In this document: in pieces, positions 43,446 through 55,649 of the stretch | Layout: each line of letters starts with the position of its first letter | How positions within the stretch are numbered: position 1 is the first letter of the stretch | Assembly (NCBI RefSeq): GCF_003386285.1 | Contig: NZ_QPNC01000015.1 | Span: 124,001-188,000 of the forward strand | Length of the DNA stretch: 64,000 nucleotides | Reading direction: 5' to 3' | DNA from: Nocardiopsis sp. FIRDI 009 | GTDB lineage: Bacteria; Actinomycetota; Actinomycetes; Streptosporangiales; Streptosporangiaceae | Notes under the pieces: generated by a model | Databases searched by the model: none | Told to the model about the DNA's origin: nothing | The model's input: the letters and a program-made list of their open reading frames with translations, nothing else | Position numbers and translations under genes: made by a program

Positions 43446-43964
43446 ACCGACCGCGACCGCCTTCGGCCCGAGCGCCTCCAGACGGCGGATCATCCGGTAC
43501 ACGATGAGCAGCGGCACGATCCCGAACACCCCGAAGGACATGTCGATCAGCTGCCAGAAGAACGGGATTCCCCGGATCGGCCCGCAGATCAGGGCCAGCG
43601 GCACCACCATGACGCAGGCGATCATGCCGAACTGGACCACCCACACGTTGCGCACCGGATCGCGGAGCGGACCGTAGAAGGCCACCGCGATCACCAGGTG
43701 GGCGAAGGCCAGCCAGTCGGTCCCGTAGAGCACGAAGGGGTACTCGCCCTCGACGGCGTCCAACCCCGTCCGGATCTGGCCCACCCAGTGGGCCAGTCCC
43801 GGGAAGACCTCCGCGACCGGCGCGAACGGCCCCTGGAGGAGTGATTCGAGCAGGCGTACCTCGGCGGGCAGGGGGAAGGCGGTCACACCGCTGACCACCA
43901 GGCCCACGATGAAGAGAACGATCCAGATCCGGATGCGGCGCAGCAGAGCCGTACGTGTGTCCAC
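43413..43964 (-). CDS. Four-helix membrane protein of unknown function
   Basis: A 183-residue integral membrane protein with helices at about residues 12-30, 75-95 (WLAFAHLVIAVAFYGPL), 100-120 (WVVQFGMIACVMVVPLALI) and 130-150 (FFWQLIDMSFGVFGIVPLLIVY). No recognised family or catalytic motif. The GTG at 43964 has CCGGAG just before it; the coding frame has no better start. It overlaps the MarR remnant on the other strand. No operon partner. Confidence 0.7.
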   Translation of the reverse strand: MDTRTALLRRIRIWIVLFIVGLVVSGVTAFPLPAEVRLLESLLQGPFAPVAEVFPGLAHWVGQIRTGLDAVEGEYPFVLYGTDWLAFAHLVIAVAFYGPLRDPVRNVWVVQFGMIACVMVVPLALICGPIRGIPFFWQLIDMSFGVFGIVPLLIVYRMIRRLEALGPKAVAVGPPPGARAVSG

Positions 43965-44038
43965 ACTCCGGACTCTAGCCCCGCCCTCCCCGACCGGCCC
44001 GGCGCCCCCACGGCGACGGGCCGCGGGGCTCGGTCCGG

Positions 44039-44926
44039 TCAGGACACGGCGGCGTAGGCGTGCGCGTAGGCCAGCACGTCGTTGACGTACTCCGTGGAGC
44101 GGTTGTACGCCAGGATCGCGCTCTCCCAGTCCGCCGCCACCGTCAGGTCGCGGCCCTCCGCGCACAGGTAGCGCGCGGCGGACAGGGCGGCGTCGTCGAT
44201 GTCGTGCGGGTCGGGCGCCCCGCCCTCCAGCGCCGTCCCCCACCGCTCCCACGTGCGGGGGATGAACTGCATCGGGCCGACCGCGCGGTCCCACCGCTCG
44301 TCGCCGTCCAGCTCGCCGCCGTCGGTGTCCGCGATCGCCTGGGTGTTGTTGGCGCCGTCCAGCGGGATGCCGATGACGTCCACGGTCGTGGTGCCGTCGG
44401 GGCCGATCTCGCCCCCCGCGTACGTGCCGTGGCGCGACTCCACGTACCCGATCCCCGCCAGCGTCGGCCACGACAGCCGGCACGAGGGCTGCCGCTCGTC
44501 CATCACGAGCTGGGCGCTGGCGTACCCCTCCAGCGCGCGACGCGGGATCCCCGTGGCCTCCGACACCTCGTCGAGCCACGCCGCCGTGGGGCGCGGAGCC
44601 CCCGAGGCCGGGCTCTGCCGTTCGTCCGCACCCGGTCCGGTGCCCGCCGCGCCGTCCCCGCCGACCGCCGACCCGGCCGAGGGCTCGTCCTCGGCGGTCA
44701 CCTCCGCCCGCGCGGGCGGCCCGGTCAGGTCCGTGACGGGCGGCGTCGCGATACCGCCGTCGGCGGCTCCCGCCCCCACCGGACCGCCCCACTCGTCCAT
44801 GGCCGTCGAGATCCGGCCGACCGCGTAGACGATGCCGCCCGTCAGCAGCAGGCACACGGCGAGTGTCACGCAGACGGCGGCCAGGGGCCCGTTCCACCGG
44901 GCACCACGGCGTTCGTGGTGAGCCAT
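44039..44926 (-). CDS. Membrane-anchored lytic transglycosylase-like protein
   Basis: A 295-residue exported protein. One membrane anchor near the N-terminus (LAAVCVTLAVCLLLTGGIVY, residues 13-32), a linker rich in Ala, Gly, Glu and Asp, then a SLT/MltB-like lysozyme domain (about 110-295) with WPTLAGIGYVESRHGTY (catalytic Glu in VESRHG), DRAVGPMQFIPRTWERWG and AILAYNRSTEYVNDVLAYA. It cleaves peptidoglycan glycan strands. The ATG at 44926 is preceded by GGAGGACCGA. Stands alone; promoter in the 198-base gap that also holds the guaB3 terminator. Confidence 0.9.
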   Translation of the reverse strand: MAHHERRGARWNGPLAAVCVTLAVCLLLTGGIVYAVGRISTAMDEWGGPVGAGAADGGIATPPVTDLTGPPARAEVTAEDEPSAGSAVGGDGAAGTGPGADERQSPASGAPRPTAAWLDEVSEATGIPRRALEGYASAQLVMDERQPSCRLSWPTLAGIGYVESRHGTYAGGEIGPDGTTTVDVIGIPLDGANNTQAIADTDGGELDGDERWDRAVGPMQFIPRTWERWGTALEGGAPDPHDIDDAALSAARYLCAEGRDLTVAADWESAILAYNRSTEYVNDVLAYAHAYAAVS

Positions 44927-45070
44927 TCGGTCCTCCAGGGTCCGGGTCAACGTCGGGTCATACGACGTCAAAATCCGGACTATGGTCGCACAAGGCCGCC
45001 ATCCCGTCACGGGGGGCACGGGGCGTGTGCCGCGGACGCCGCTCCGCCGCGCGACGGCCGCCAACGGACC

Positions 45071-45102
45071 GGGGGCGTCCCGCCCACCGGCGGAACGCCC
45101 CC
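45071..45102 (-). terminator. Terminator after guaB3
   Basis: GGGGGCGT (45071-45078) and ACGCCCCC (45095-45102) enclose a second short pair CCGCC/GGCGG. It lies 22 bases past the guaB3 stop. Confidence 0.65.
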
Positions 45103-45124
45103 GGCGGGAGACCCTCGCGGCCGG

Positions 45125-46240
45125 TCAGCGGTGCGGGTTCACCACGACCTCGACCCGCTGGAACTCCTTCAGGTCCGTGTACCCGGCGGTGGCCATCGTG
45201 CGGCGCAGCGCCCCCATGAGGTTCATGGAGCCGTCGCTGGTGGAGGCCGGGCCGTGCAGGATCGACCTCAGGTCGCCGATCGTGCCGACCCTGAGCCGTT
45301 CGCCGCGCGGCAGCTCGCCGTGGTGCGCCTCGCTGCCCCAGTGGTAGCCGCCGCCGGGCGCCTCGGTGGCGCGCGCCAACGGGGAGCCGACCATGACGGC
45401 GTCCGCGCCGCAGGCCAGGGCCTTGGCGATGTCGCCGCTGCCGGTCATCCCGCCGTCCGCGATGACGTGCACGTACCGGCCGCCGGACTCGTCGAGGTAG
45501 TCGCGACGGGCGGCGGCCACGTCGCCGACGGCGCTGGCCATCGGGACCGCCACGCCCAGCACGGAGCGGGTGGTGTGCCCGGAGCCGCCGCCGAAGCCGA
45601 CCAGGACACCGGCCGCGCCGGTCCGCATCAGGTGCAGGGCGGCGGTGTAGGTGGCGCAGCCGCCGACCACGACCGGCACGTCGAGGTCGTAGATGAACTG
45701 CTTGAGGTTGAGCGGCTCGGCCCGGCCGGAGACGTGCTCGGCGGAGACCGTGGTGCCGCGGATGACGAAGAGGTCGACCCCGGCGTCGACGACCGCCTTG
45801 TGGTACTGGGCGGTGCGCTGGGGCGACAGGCGCGCGGCGGTGACGACGCCCGCGTCGCGGATCTCCTCGATCCGGCGGCCGATCAGCTCCTCCTGGATCG
45901 GTGCGGCGTAGATCTCCTGGAGGCGCTGGGTCGCGGCGACGTCGTCGAGTTCGCGGATCTCCTCCAGGAGCGGCTCGGGGTCCTCGTACCGGGTCCACAG
46001 ACCCTCCAGGTCGAGCACGCCGAGACCGCCGAGCTGGCCGATGGCCACGACGGTCTTCGGGGAGGCGACACTGTCCATGGGGCTGACCATCAGCGGCGTC
46101 TCGAACCGGTAGGCGTCGATCTGCCACGCGATGGACACCTCCTCGGGGTCGCGCGTACGCCGGGCGGGCACGATCCCGATCTCGTCGAGCTCGTAGGCTC
46201 GGCGCCCGTTCTTCCCCAGCCCGATCTCCACCTGAGCCAA
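45125..46240 (-). CDS. guaB3: GuaB3-type IMP dehydrogenase-family protein without CBS domains
   Basis: A 371-residue TIM-barrel protein of the IMPDH/GMPR superfamily that lacks the two CBS domains of GuaB. It starts at TTG 46240 with AGGGGG upstream, giving LAQVEIGLGKNGRRAYELDEI as in the family. It keeps MVSPMDSV and VIADGGM, but the loop that holds the catalytic cysteine in GuaB (GPGSICTTR, seen in the copy at 49074-50564) reads GGGSGHTTR, with His at codon 45575-45577. So the standard covalent XMP* step is not possible as such. Two genes away from guaB in the same order as in Streptomyces, with a kelch gene and cobW in between. Confidence 0.9.
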   Translation of the reverse strand: MAQVEIGLGKNGRRAYELDEIGIVPARRTRDPEEVSIAWQIDAYRFETPLMVSPMDSVASPKTVVAIGQLGGLGVLDLEGLWTRYEDPEPLLEEIRELDDVAATQRLQEIYAAPIQEELIGRRIEEIRDAGVVTAARLSPQRTAQYHKAVVDAGVDLFVIRGTTVSAEHVSGRAEPLNLKQFIYDLDVPVVVGGCATYTAALHLMRTGAAGVLVGFGGGSGHTTRSVLGVAVPMASAVGDVAAARRDYLDESGGRYVHVIADGGMTGSGDIAKALACGADAVMVGSPLARATEAPGGGYHWGSEAHHGELPRGERLRVGTIGDLRSILHGPASTSDGSMNLMGALRRTMATAGYTDLKEFQRVEVVVNPHR

Positions 46241-46371
46241 CGCCTGATCCCCCTCGAAGGTGTGCTGCGCCGGACACTCGACCGGCACGTTCGCTGCCGC
46301 GGAGAGTCTATCCGCCCGCGGGGCGCACTCCCGCTCTCCACTCCCCGGCGGACCGTCGTCCGGTGGGTCCG

Positions 46372-47502
46372 TCAGACGTCGACGCCGACGCTGACCCCGA
46401 CCGTCTCGCAGCCCCGGCCTCCCCAGCCGAGCAGGGTGTCCTCGGCCACGGGCACGAGCGGACCGCAGTAGTCGGAGGTCTCCCGGACCCACTCCCGATG
46501 GGTCCGCCCACCGGCGGTGTCCCACAGGCTGAACTCGCCGGGCGCGGTCGCCAGCAGCGTCGTCCCGTCCACGGCGGCCATGTCGCCCGACAGGAGGAGG
46601 GCGGTCCGCACCGAGACGGCGGGGCGGAAGGCGGAGTGGTCGGCCTCGTCCACCGGCTCCGCCCGCCCGTCGGCGCCGATCTCGTACCGCGTCACGGTCT
46701 CGCCGTCGCACAGCACGAGCAGGGCCGTGCCGCCCGGGCCGGCCGCCAGCCCAGTCTCGGCGGCCGTCCCACCGGCCTCCGGGACCACCCGGACCGCCGC
46801 GGCCTCGTCGCCCACGCGGAAGGTCGCCGTGAAGATCTCCCGTCCCGTGCTCCCGACCGCCACCACGGTGTCGCCGACCGCCGTCAGGTCGTAGACCGCC
46901 GCGCCCGGTTCGCCGTCGAGGGGCAGGGCGACGGTGTCCCAGGCGTCCTCCTCCGGCGCGTAGACCAGGAAGTCGTGCCGGTCCGTCCCCCGGCCGCGGT
47001 CACCGCCGCCGACGACGACGTGCTCCCCGACGACCACGCCGCGCGCCTGGGAACGGGCCTGCGGCGCGTCCGCGACCGGCTCCCAGGAGTCGGCCTCCGG
47101 GTCGTAGAGCGCCCCGTCCCGGGCCAGGTGCGCGTCCTCGTCATCGGCGTAGGTGGGCGTGAACCCGCCCCAGACCAGCATCCGCTCCCCCACCATGACG
47201 GTGGTGTGCCGGGTCCTCGGCTCCAGGTCGACGTCGGCCAGGGTGCGCCAGGCGCCGGTCCGCGGGGAGTAGGCGGCGCCGTCGGCGAAGGAGTCGTGCT
47301 GGCCCGCCGCGTGACCGCCCCAGACCAGCAGCTCCTCCCCCGACCAGACCAGGCCGTGGTCCTCACGGGGGGCGAAGGGCGCCGGCGGCAGCTCGTCCAC
47401 GGTCACCCCCACCTCCCACGGCTCCGCCCCGGCGATGGCGCAGGAGGCCACCACCGGCAGGAGGGCCAACGCCGGGACGACCGCCCCGAGCCCGCGTCGC
47501 AT
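46372..47502 (-). CDS. Kelch-repeat lipoprotein
   Basis: A 376-residue exported beta-propeller. Lipoprotein signal [20 protein letters not shown] with Cys21. Kelch-type blades repeat the pattern [25 protein letters not shown], with [15 protein letters not shown] the clearest. The ATG at 47502 follows GGAAGG by 9 bases. Beta-propellers of this kind bind ligands or proteins at the cell surface; no enzyme motif is seen. It lies between guaB3 and the divergent cobW gene. Confidence 0.8.
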   Translation of the reverse strand: MRRGLGAVVPALALLPVVASCAIAGAEPWEVGVTVDELPPAPFAPREDHGLVWSGEELLVWGGHAAGQHDSFADGAAYSPRTGAWRTLADVDLEPRTRHTTVMVGERMLVWGGFTPTYADDEDAHLARDGALYDPEADSWEPVADAPQARSQARGVVVGEHVVVGGGDRGRGTDRHDFLVYAPEEDAWDTVALPLDGEPGAAVYDLTAVGDTVVAVGSTGREIFTATFRVGDEAAAVRVVPEAGGTAAETGLAAGPGGTALLVLCDGETVTRYEIGADGRAEPVDEADHSAFRPAVSVRTALLLSGDMAAVDGTTLLATAPGEFSLWDTAGGRTHREWVRETSDYCGPLVPVAEDTLLGWGGRGCETVGVSVGVDV

Positions 47503-47647
47503 CCGAACACACCTTCCACGTCCGTCGGGCGCCAGGCCGCGCCCACCGGGGGCGGAGTCTAACGGGGGACGCGTCGGCGGCGTCCACCCGCGTGACCTCA
47601 CCGTGGTCGCGGCTGCCCTCCCCGGCGCCGGGGCACGACCCCCCGCA

Positions 47648-47673
47648 TGAAACGGGTATGATTATCATTATCA
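47648..47673 (+). promoter_or_regulatory. Zur box upstream of the CobW gene
   Basis: TGAAACGGGTATGATTATCA (47648-47667) followed by TTATCA contains the perfect palindrome ATGAT-T-ATCAT (47658-47668). This matches the zinc-uptake regulator (Zur) box of actinobacteria, TGAAAATGATTATCATTTTCA-like. It predicts induction under zinc starvation. Confidence 0.8.
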
Positions 47674-47744
47674 ATCGAATGCCGTCCGCGACCGGCCCCC
47701 ACCGGGCGGGGCGCGCGGGCGCGGCGGGGAAGGGACGGGCGGGT

Positions 47745-48959
47745 GTGAAGACGGCGAAGACCGGCCGGCTACCGGTGACGGTGTTCTCGGGGTTCCTCGG
47801 GGCGGGCAAGACGACCCTGCTCAACCACGTGCTGAACAACCGGCGGGGACTGCGCGTGGCGGTCATCGTCAACGACATGAGCGAGATCAACATCGACGCG
47901 GGCCTCGTACGCGACGGGGGCGCCCTGTCGCGCACCGAGGAACGGCTCGTGGAGATGACCAACGGCTGTATCTGCTGCACCCTCCGCGACGACCTGCTGG
48001 AGGAGGTCGACCGGTTGGCCGCCGAGGGCCGCTTCGACCACCTGCTCATCGAGTCCAGCGGTATCTCCGAGCCCATGCCCGTGGCCGCCACCTTCGCCGT
48101 GACCGGCGAGGACGGCACCACACTGCTCGAACGCGCCGAACTCGACACCCTGGTCTCCCTCGTCGACGCGGTGAGCTTCCTCGACGAACTCGGCCGCGGC
48201 GACGACCTGGTCACACGCGGCCTGGACGCCTACGAGGACGACGAACGCACCGTCAGTGACCTGCTCATCGACCAGGTCGAGTTCGCCGACGTCATCGTGG
48301 TCAACAAGCTCGACCTGGTCACCCCCGAACAGGCCGACCGGGTCGAGGCAGCCGTCCGACGGCTCAACCCCCCGGCCCAGATCATCCGCGCCGTCCGCGG
48401 TGAGATCGACCCCGCGCGTGTGGTCGGCGCCGGACTGTTCGACCTGGAACGCGCCGCACGCGCCCCCGGCTGGGTGGCCGAGCTCAACGGCGACCACGTG
48501 CCCGAGACCGAGGAGTACGGCATCTCCAGCGTCGTGTTCCGCGCGGACCGGCCCTTCCACCCCGGCCGGCTGTGGGACCTGGTCGCCGAGCGCCTGGACT
48601 CGGGCGAGTTCGGCCGCGTGCTGCGCTCCAAGGGCTTCTTCTGGCTCGCCACCCGCGCGCGGATCACGGGACTGTGGTCGCAGGCCGGCCCGGTCGCCCG
48701 CTTCGAACCCTCCGGCACGTGGAGCCCCGCCGACGCCCTCCTGCTCGGTCACACCGACGGGGGGCACACGGTCGGCGAAGCCGTCTCTCCCCGCCAGGAG
48801 CTGGTGTTCATCGGCACCGGTCTGCGCCACGCCGAGCTGGACGCGGCGTTGCGCGCGTGCCTGCTCACCGACGCCGAACTCTCCGTCTCCTGGGAGGATC
48901 TGCCCGACCCCTTCCCCGCGTGGGACGTGCGCGAGGTGCACGCGGGACACGCGCACTGA
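47745..48959 (+). CDS. CobW/COG0523 GTPase, zinc metallochaperone type
   Basis: A 404-residue G3E GTPase. Walker [11 protein letters not shown], the metal-binding CxCC motif in [24 protein letters not shown] and NKLDLV. The CobW_C domain fills about residues 265-370, and the tail HAGHAH is histidine-rich. A Zur box 70-100 bases upstream points to the zinc chaperone class (ZagA/ZNG1-like), which keeps essential enzymes supplied when zinc is low. GTG at 47745 with GGGGAAGGG upstream is preferred; ATG at 47679 is possible but overlaps the promoter region. A terminator follows. Confidence 0.9.
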   Translation: MKTAKTGRLPVTVFSGFLGAGKTTLLNHVLNNRRGLRVAVIVNDMSEINIDAGLVRDGGALSRTEERLVEMTNGCICCTLRDDLLEEVDRLAAEGRFDHLLIESSGISEPMPVAATFAVTGEDGTTLLERAELDTLVSLVDAVSFLDELGRGDDLVTRGLDAYEDDERTVSDLLIDQVEFADVIVVNKLDLVTPEQADRVEAAVRRLNPPAQIIRAVRGEIDPARVVGAGLFDLERAARAPGWVAELNGDHVPETEEYGISSVVFRADRPFHPGRLWDLVAERLDSGEFGRVLRSKGFFWLATRARITGLWSQAGPVARFEPSGTWSPADALLLGHTDGGHTVGEAVSPRQELVFIGTGLRHAELDAALRACLLTDAELSVSWEDLPDPFPAWDVREVHAGHAH

Positions 48960-49002
48960 CGCGGCCCGCCGTCGCCCTCGACGGACGCCCTCGGCGCTGA
49001 TC

Positions 49003-49037
49003 CCCGCCCGGCGGCACCGAGGGTGCCGCCGGGCGGG
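49003..49037. terminator. Strong bidirectional terminator between cobW-type gene and guaB
   Basis: CCCGCCCGGCGGCAC (49003-49017), CGAGG, GTGCCGCCGGGCGGG (49023-49037): perfect 15-bp stem between convergent genes. Confidence 0.85.
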
Positions 49038-49073
49038 AGTCGGGTCGGAGCCGGACCGGGGCCGCGGCCCCGG

Positions 49074-50865
<1,792 letters not shown>

Positions 50866-51516
50866 TCACGGGAGGAGTCTGTTCGCCAGGGCCACCTGCC
50901 GAAGCCGAGCGATAGCTCGGTGCTGGGCAACCCGTACCGCTCCAGCCGACATTCCAAGTACATGTCCCGTCTCATCCGCCGTCAGGCCGGCGATCACTCG
51001 CATGACCAGCAATTTCCGTTGTCTCTCCGGGAGCTCGTCCAACAGCTCCCGCGCCCGTTGGGCCTCGATGACCCGGACCGCCGCCTCCTCTGGGCCCGGT
51101 CCGTCGTCGGGCTGCTCCGGAACGGCGTCCGTGGGCACCAGCTCCACGCGTCCGGCGCCCCGCAGGGTGTCGGCCACCTTGTGCGCCGCGATACCGAACA
51201 CGAGGGCCGCGAAGGGCCGCCCCCGGTCCTGGTAGCGGGGGATGGCCGTGAGCAGGGCGATGCACACCTCCTGGGCCACGTCGTCGGAGTAGTGGGCCAG
51301 CCCGGAGACCCGCGCCAGGCGGGCACGACAGTACCGGACCACCATGGGTCGGACCTCGCGCAGCAGCGAGTCCATGGCCCCGTCGTCCCCCTGGACCGCG
51401 AGTGATCCCAGATGATTCAAACCCGTGTCGCGCGCTGGGTCCGCATCCCGGTGCGTTCCCTCCCGGTGCGTTCCCGGCCGCGCGGTAACGCCCCCCCGGG
51501 CGCCTGCATCCGTCAC
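50866..51516 (-). CDS. shbA: ECF-like sigma factor of the SigD/ShbA group
   Basis: About 216 residues, with sigma region 2 ([34 protein letters not shown] and [18 protein letters not shown]) and region 4 ([49 protein letters not shown]). ShbA in Streptomyces drives the principal sigma gene hrdB and lies next to guaB; SigD is its mycobacterial relative. The gene position beside guaB and near groES-groEL supports the assignment. The start is unclear: GTG at 51516 is used here, a TTG at 51564 and a later TTG before LNHLGS are alternatives, and homologues usually have short N-termini. No anti-sigma gene is adjacent. Confidence 0.85.
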   Translation of the reverse strand: MTDAGARGGVTARPGTHREGTHRDADPARDTGLNHLGSLAVQGDDGAMDSLLREVRPMVVRYCRARLARVSGLAHYSDDVAQEVCIALLTAIPRYQDRGRPFAALVFGIAAHKVADTLRGAGRVELVPTDAVPEQPDDGPGPEEAAVRVIEAQRARELLDELPERQRKLLVMRVIAGLTADETGHVLGMSAGAVRVAQHRAIARLRQVALANRLLP

Positions 51517-51648
51517 GTAACGAATGATGCCCCCAACGCGGGACCCAACCGCTCCAATCGACAACTACGGAATGGTCACGTTTTGGGAAAAACGCCCGAA
51601 AACACCACACTTCTCGTGGGGCGAACCGGGAATACCGTGGTAGTGGAC

Positions 51649-51708
51649 GGGGGTGGGGCGACGACGCGCCCCACCCCCGAACGAGATGCCCCGGAGCCGA
51701 CGCTCCGG
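51649..51708 (-). terminator. Double terminator after groEL
   Basis: Two hairpins in a row: CCGGAGC-CGAC-GCTCCGG (51691-51708), then GGGGGTGGGGCG-ACGACG-CGCCCCACCCCC (51649-51678). Both lie within 70 bases of the groEL stop. Confidence 0.8.
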
Positions 51709-51718
51709 CGGCCGACTC

Positions 51719-53329
<1,611 letters not shown>

Positions 53330-53415
53330 GTGAGTGCTTCCTCTTGTGGTCACAAACGAACATCCCGCCCGCCCGGCGTGGCGCCGACCGGTGCGGGATG
53401 CGGAGAACTGGCTGG

Positions 53416-53442
53416 CCGGGGGGCTCGGAGCGAGCCCCCCGG
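53416..53442 (-). terminator. Hairpin between groES and groEL
   Basis: CCGGGGGGCTCG (53416-53427), GAG, CGAGCCCCCCGG (53431-53442): perfect 12-bp stem with a 3-base loop, 8 bases after the groES stop. Probably a partial terminator or processing site that sets the groES:groEL ratio. Confidence 0.7.
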
Positions 53443-53449
53443 TCGAGAC

Positions 53450-53758
53450 CTACTTCTCGACGACCGCGAGGATGTCGCGGGCGGACAGGACCAGGTACTC
53501 GTCACCGTCGTACTTGACCTCGGTGCCGCCGTACTTGCTGTAGAGAACGACGTCGCCGACGTTGACGTCCATGGGGACGCGGTTGCCCTTGTCGTCGAGG
53601 CGGCCGGGGCCCACGGCCAGGATCTCGCCCTCCTGCGGCTTCTCCTTGGCGGTGTCCGGGATGACCAGACCGGAGGCGGTGGTCTGCTCGGCCTCCAGGG
53701 TCTTGACCACGACGCGGTCCTCAAGCGGCTTCAGCACGGTCTTGGTGGCGGTCGACAC
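53450..53758 (-). CDS. groES: Co-chaperonin GroES
   Basis: A 102-residue Hsp10 with [27 protein letters not shown] (mobile loop), [15 protein letters not shown] and [12 protein letters not shown]. The GTG at 53758 is preceded by AGGGGAGG. The transcript is controlled by a CIRCE element 128 bases upstream, and the chaperonin gene groEL1 follows. Confidence 0.96.
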   Translation of the reverse strand: MSTATKTVLKPLEDRVVVKTLEAEQTTASGLVIPDTAKEKPQEGEILAVGPGRLDDKGNRVPMDVNVGDVVLYSKYGGTEVKYDGDEYLVLSARDILAVVEK

Positions 53759-53885
53759 TGTGTGACCTCCCCTTTCAAGGTTTCGGTGTCCTGTACATCG
53801 GCCCGCGCGCGAGCACGGACCGGTTACGAAAAAGGGGCGACCGCGGCGGCCTGTCGTCGCGGGTGCCAGACCGGCCTCGTCGCGG

Positions 53886-53912
53886 TTAGCACTCTACCCC
53901 CGCGAGTGCCAG
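53886..53912. promoter_or_regulatory. CIRCE element (HrcA operator) of groES-groEL1
   Basis: TTAGCACTC (53886-53894), 9 bases, GAGTGCCAG (53904-53912). The left arm is perfect CIRCE; the right arm has 2 changes from GAGTGCTAA. HrcA represses the groESL operon through this site. It also lies upstream of the divergent methyltransferase gene. Confidence 0.9.
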
Positions 53913-54030
53913 AATGGAAATGTGGCGGGGACCGCTGGTGAGCGCCGCCACCTGCCCGGAGCGCGTGTGTCGGGGCGCCCGGAGCGTACCCGTATCCGCG
54001 CCGCCCACACCGTCGAACGAGGGAGGACCC

Positions 54031-55287
54031 ATGCACGTGCCCGCCTTCGCGGCCCTGCTCACCGACGCGGGCCAGGAGGTGCTCGCGGGCGTGGATCCGA
54101 AGGCGGCCTCCGCCGACCGGCTCTCCGCCGCCTCCCGCCTGCGCGCCGACCCCCGAGTCGCCGCGCTCGACCCCGACCTTCCGGTGTCCGACCTGGTCAA
54201 CGCGGTCCTCACCCAGGTGGGGCTGCGCGAGCGCGCCAGGGCCAAGTTCGGCGACCGGGCCGAAGAGATGTACTTCACGCCCGACGGACTGGAGCAGTCC
54301 ACCCGCCGGACGGTGGCCGACCACCGCGCCGGGCGCACCGCCGCCGTCGCCGACGGGCGCCCCGCGGGCGACCTGTGCTGCGGGATCGGCGCCGACCTGC
54401 TCGCCCTCGCCGAGCGCGGCGTGTCGGTCGAGGGGGTGGACGCCGACCCGCTGACCGTCGCGGTGGCCCACGCCAACATCGCGGCCCTCGGCCTGGCGGA
54501 CCGGGCCCGGGTGCGCGAGGGCGACGTGACCGAGGTCGCCCCCGGCGCCCACCCGCTGCTCTTCTGCGACCCCGCGCGGCGCGGCGGCCGGGGCCGGGTG
54601 TTCGACCCGGCGGCCTACTCGCCGCCGTGGGACGTGGCGACCGGCCTGGCCCGGGGCTCCTCCGCCGCGTGCCTGAAGGCGGCGCCCGGCATCCCGCACG
54701 AGGCGCTCCCGTCCGACGCCGCCGCCGAGTGGATCTCCGTGGACGGCGAGCTGAAGGAGGCGGCGCTGTGGTTCGGGGAGCTCGCCGACGGCCCCCGGCG
54801 CCGGGCGACGGTTCTGCACGAGCGCCCCGGGCTCCTCGCCTCGGAGGGGGCGGTGGCGCACCTGGACGAGGCCCCCGGACTCGGCCCGGCGCCCGTGGCG
54901 CCCGCGCGGCGCTACCTGTACGACCCCGACCCCGCCGTCGTGCGCTCGCACCTGGTGGCCGAGGCGGCCGCCCTGGTGGACGGCGCGCTGCTCGACGAGC
55001 GGATCGCCTACTTCACCTCCGACCGGTCCGTGGCCTCGCCGCTCTGGCGGGTCCTGGAGGTCACCGACGTCCTGCCGTTCTCGCTGAAGAGGCTGCGCTC
55101 CGCGCTCCGCGCCCGCGACGCGGGGGCGGTCACGATCAAGAAGCGGGGGTCGGCGGTCGACGCCGAGAGGCTGCGCCGGGACCTGCGCGCCTCCGGCTCC
55201 GAGGCGGTCACGGTGGTGCTGACCAGGATCGGGGAGCGTCCGTACAGCCTGCTGTGCAGGGAGGTCGCCGAGCCCGCGCGCGCCTGA
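54031..55287 (+). CDS. SAM-dependent methyltransferase with THUMP-like domain
   Basis: A 418-residue protein of a widespread actinobacterial family. The N-terminal part carries class I methyltransferase motif I (DLCCGIGADLLALAERG) and LLFCDPARRGGRGRVF as motif IV. The C-terminal part (ALRARDAGAVTIKKRGSAVDAERLRRDLR) is the THUMP-like domain found at the end of these proteins, suggesting RNA as substrate. ATG at 54031 with GGGAGGACCC. It is divergent from groES and its promoter lies beside the CIRCE box, so it may share heat control. Confidence 0.85.
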   Translation: MHVPAFAALLTDAGQEVLAGVDPKAASADRLSAASRLRADPRVAALDPDLPVSDLVNAVLTQVGLRERARAKFGDRAEEMYFTPDGLEQSTRRTVADHRAGRTAAVADGRPAGDLCCGIGADLLALAERGVSVEGVDADPLTVAVAHANIAALGLADRARVREGDVTEVAPGAHPLLFCDPARRGGRGRVFDPAAYSPPWDVATGLARGSSAACLKAAPGIPHEALPSDAAAEWISVDGELKEAALWFGELADGPRRRATVLHERPGLLASEGAVAHLDEAPGLGPAPVAPARRYLYDPDPAVVRSHLVAEAAALVDGALLDERIAYFTSDRSVASPLWRVLEVTDVLPFSLKRLRSALRARDAGAVTIKKRGSAVDAERLRRDLRASGSEAVTVVLTRIGERPYSLLCREVAEPARA

Positions 55288-55649
55288 GCGGTCCGGCCCG
55301 GAAGGGCGGTCCGGTCACGGCGCGCCGACCATATCGTTACCTTCCGCGCCCAGATCTTCGGCGTACCCCTGGGGTGCGGGGGGCGCCGGTCGTTAGACTG
55401 TCGGTCGCTGATTGCTTTCCCTTCTCATGGACTCCCCCGGAAGGCCCCCGGTTGATTGACCCGCACGCGGTTCGAGCAACCGGAACCCCACGCCTCACGC
55501 GTATACGCTCAGTCACACTTGCGTCACGTTAAGGCGTCATCGCCGCGGGGCGACGCGCGCCCGGGGACCATCGAGAACCCGACCGCCCGGAACCACCGTC
55601 CCTTCCTCCGGGCCCGGACGGGAGCGCCAGAACCAAAAGGAGCACCTCG
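55288..55649 (+). promoter_or_regulatory. Promoter gap before the coiled-coil gene
   Basis: This 362-base gap has no supported gene. TTAGACT near 55392 is a possible -10, and a second candidate surrounds TATACG near 55502. A ribosome site AAAAGGAG precedes the GTG at 55650. Confidence 0.4.

Noticed and set aside
44927..45124. A c-di-AMP (ydaO-type) riboswitch before the transglycosylase gene
   Set aside because: The gap is under 200 bases, is mostly occupied by the guaB3 terminator, and lacks the conserved ydaO core.
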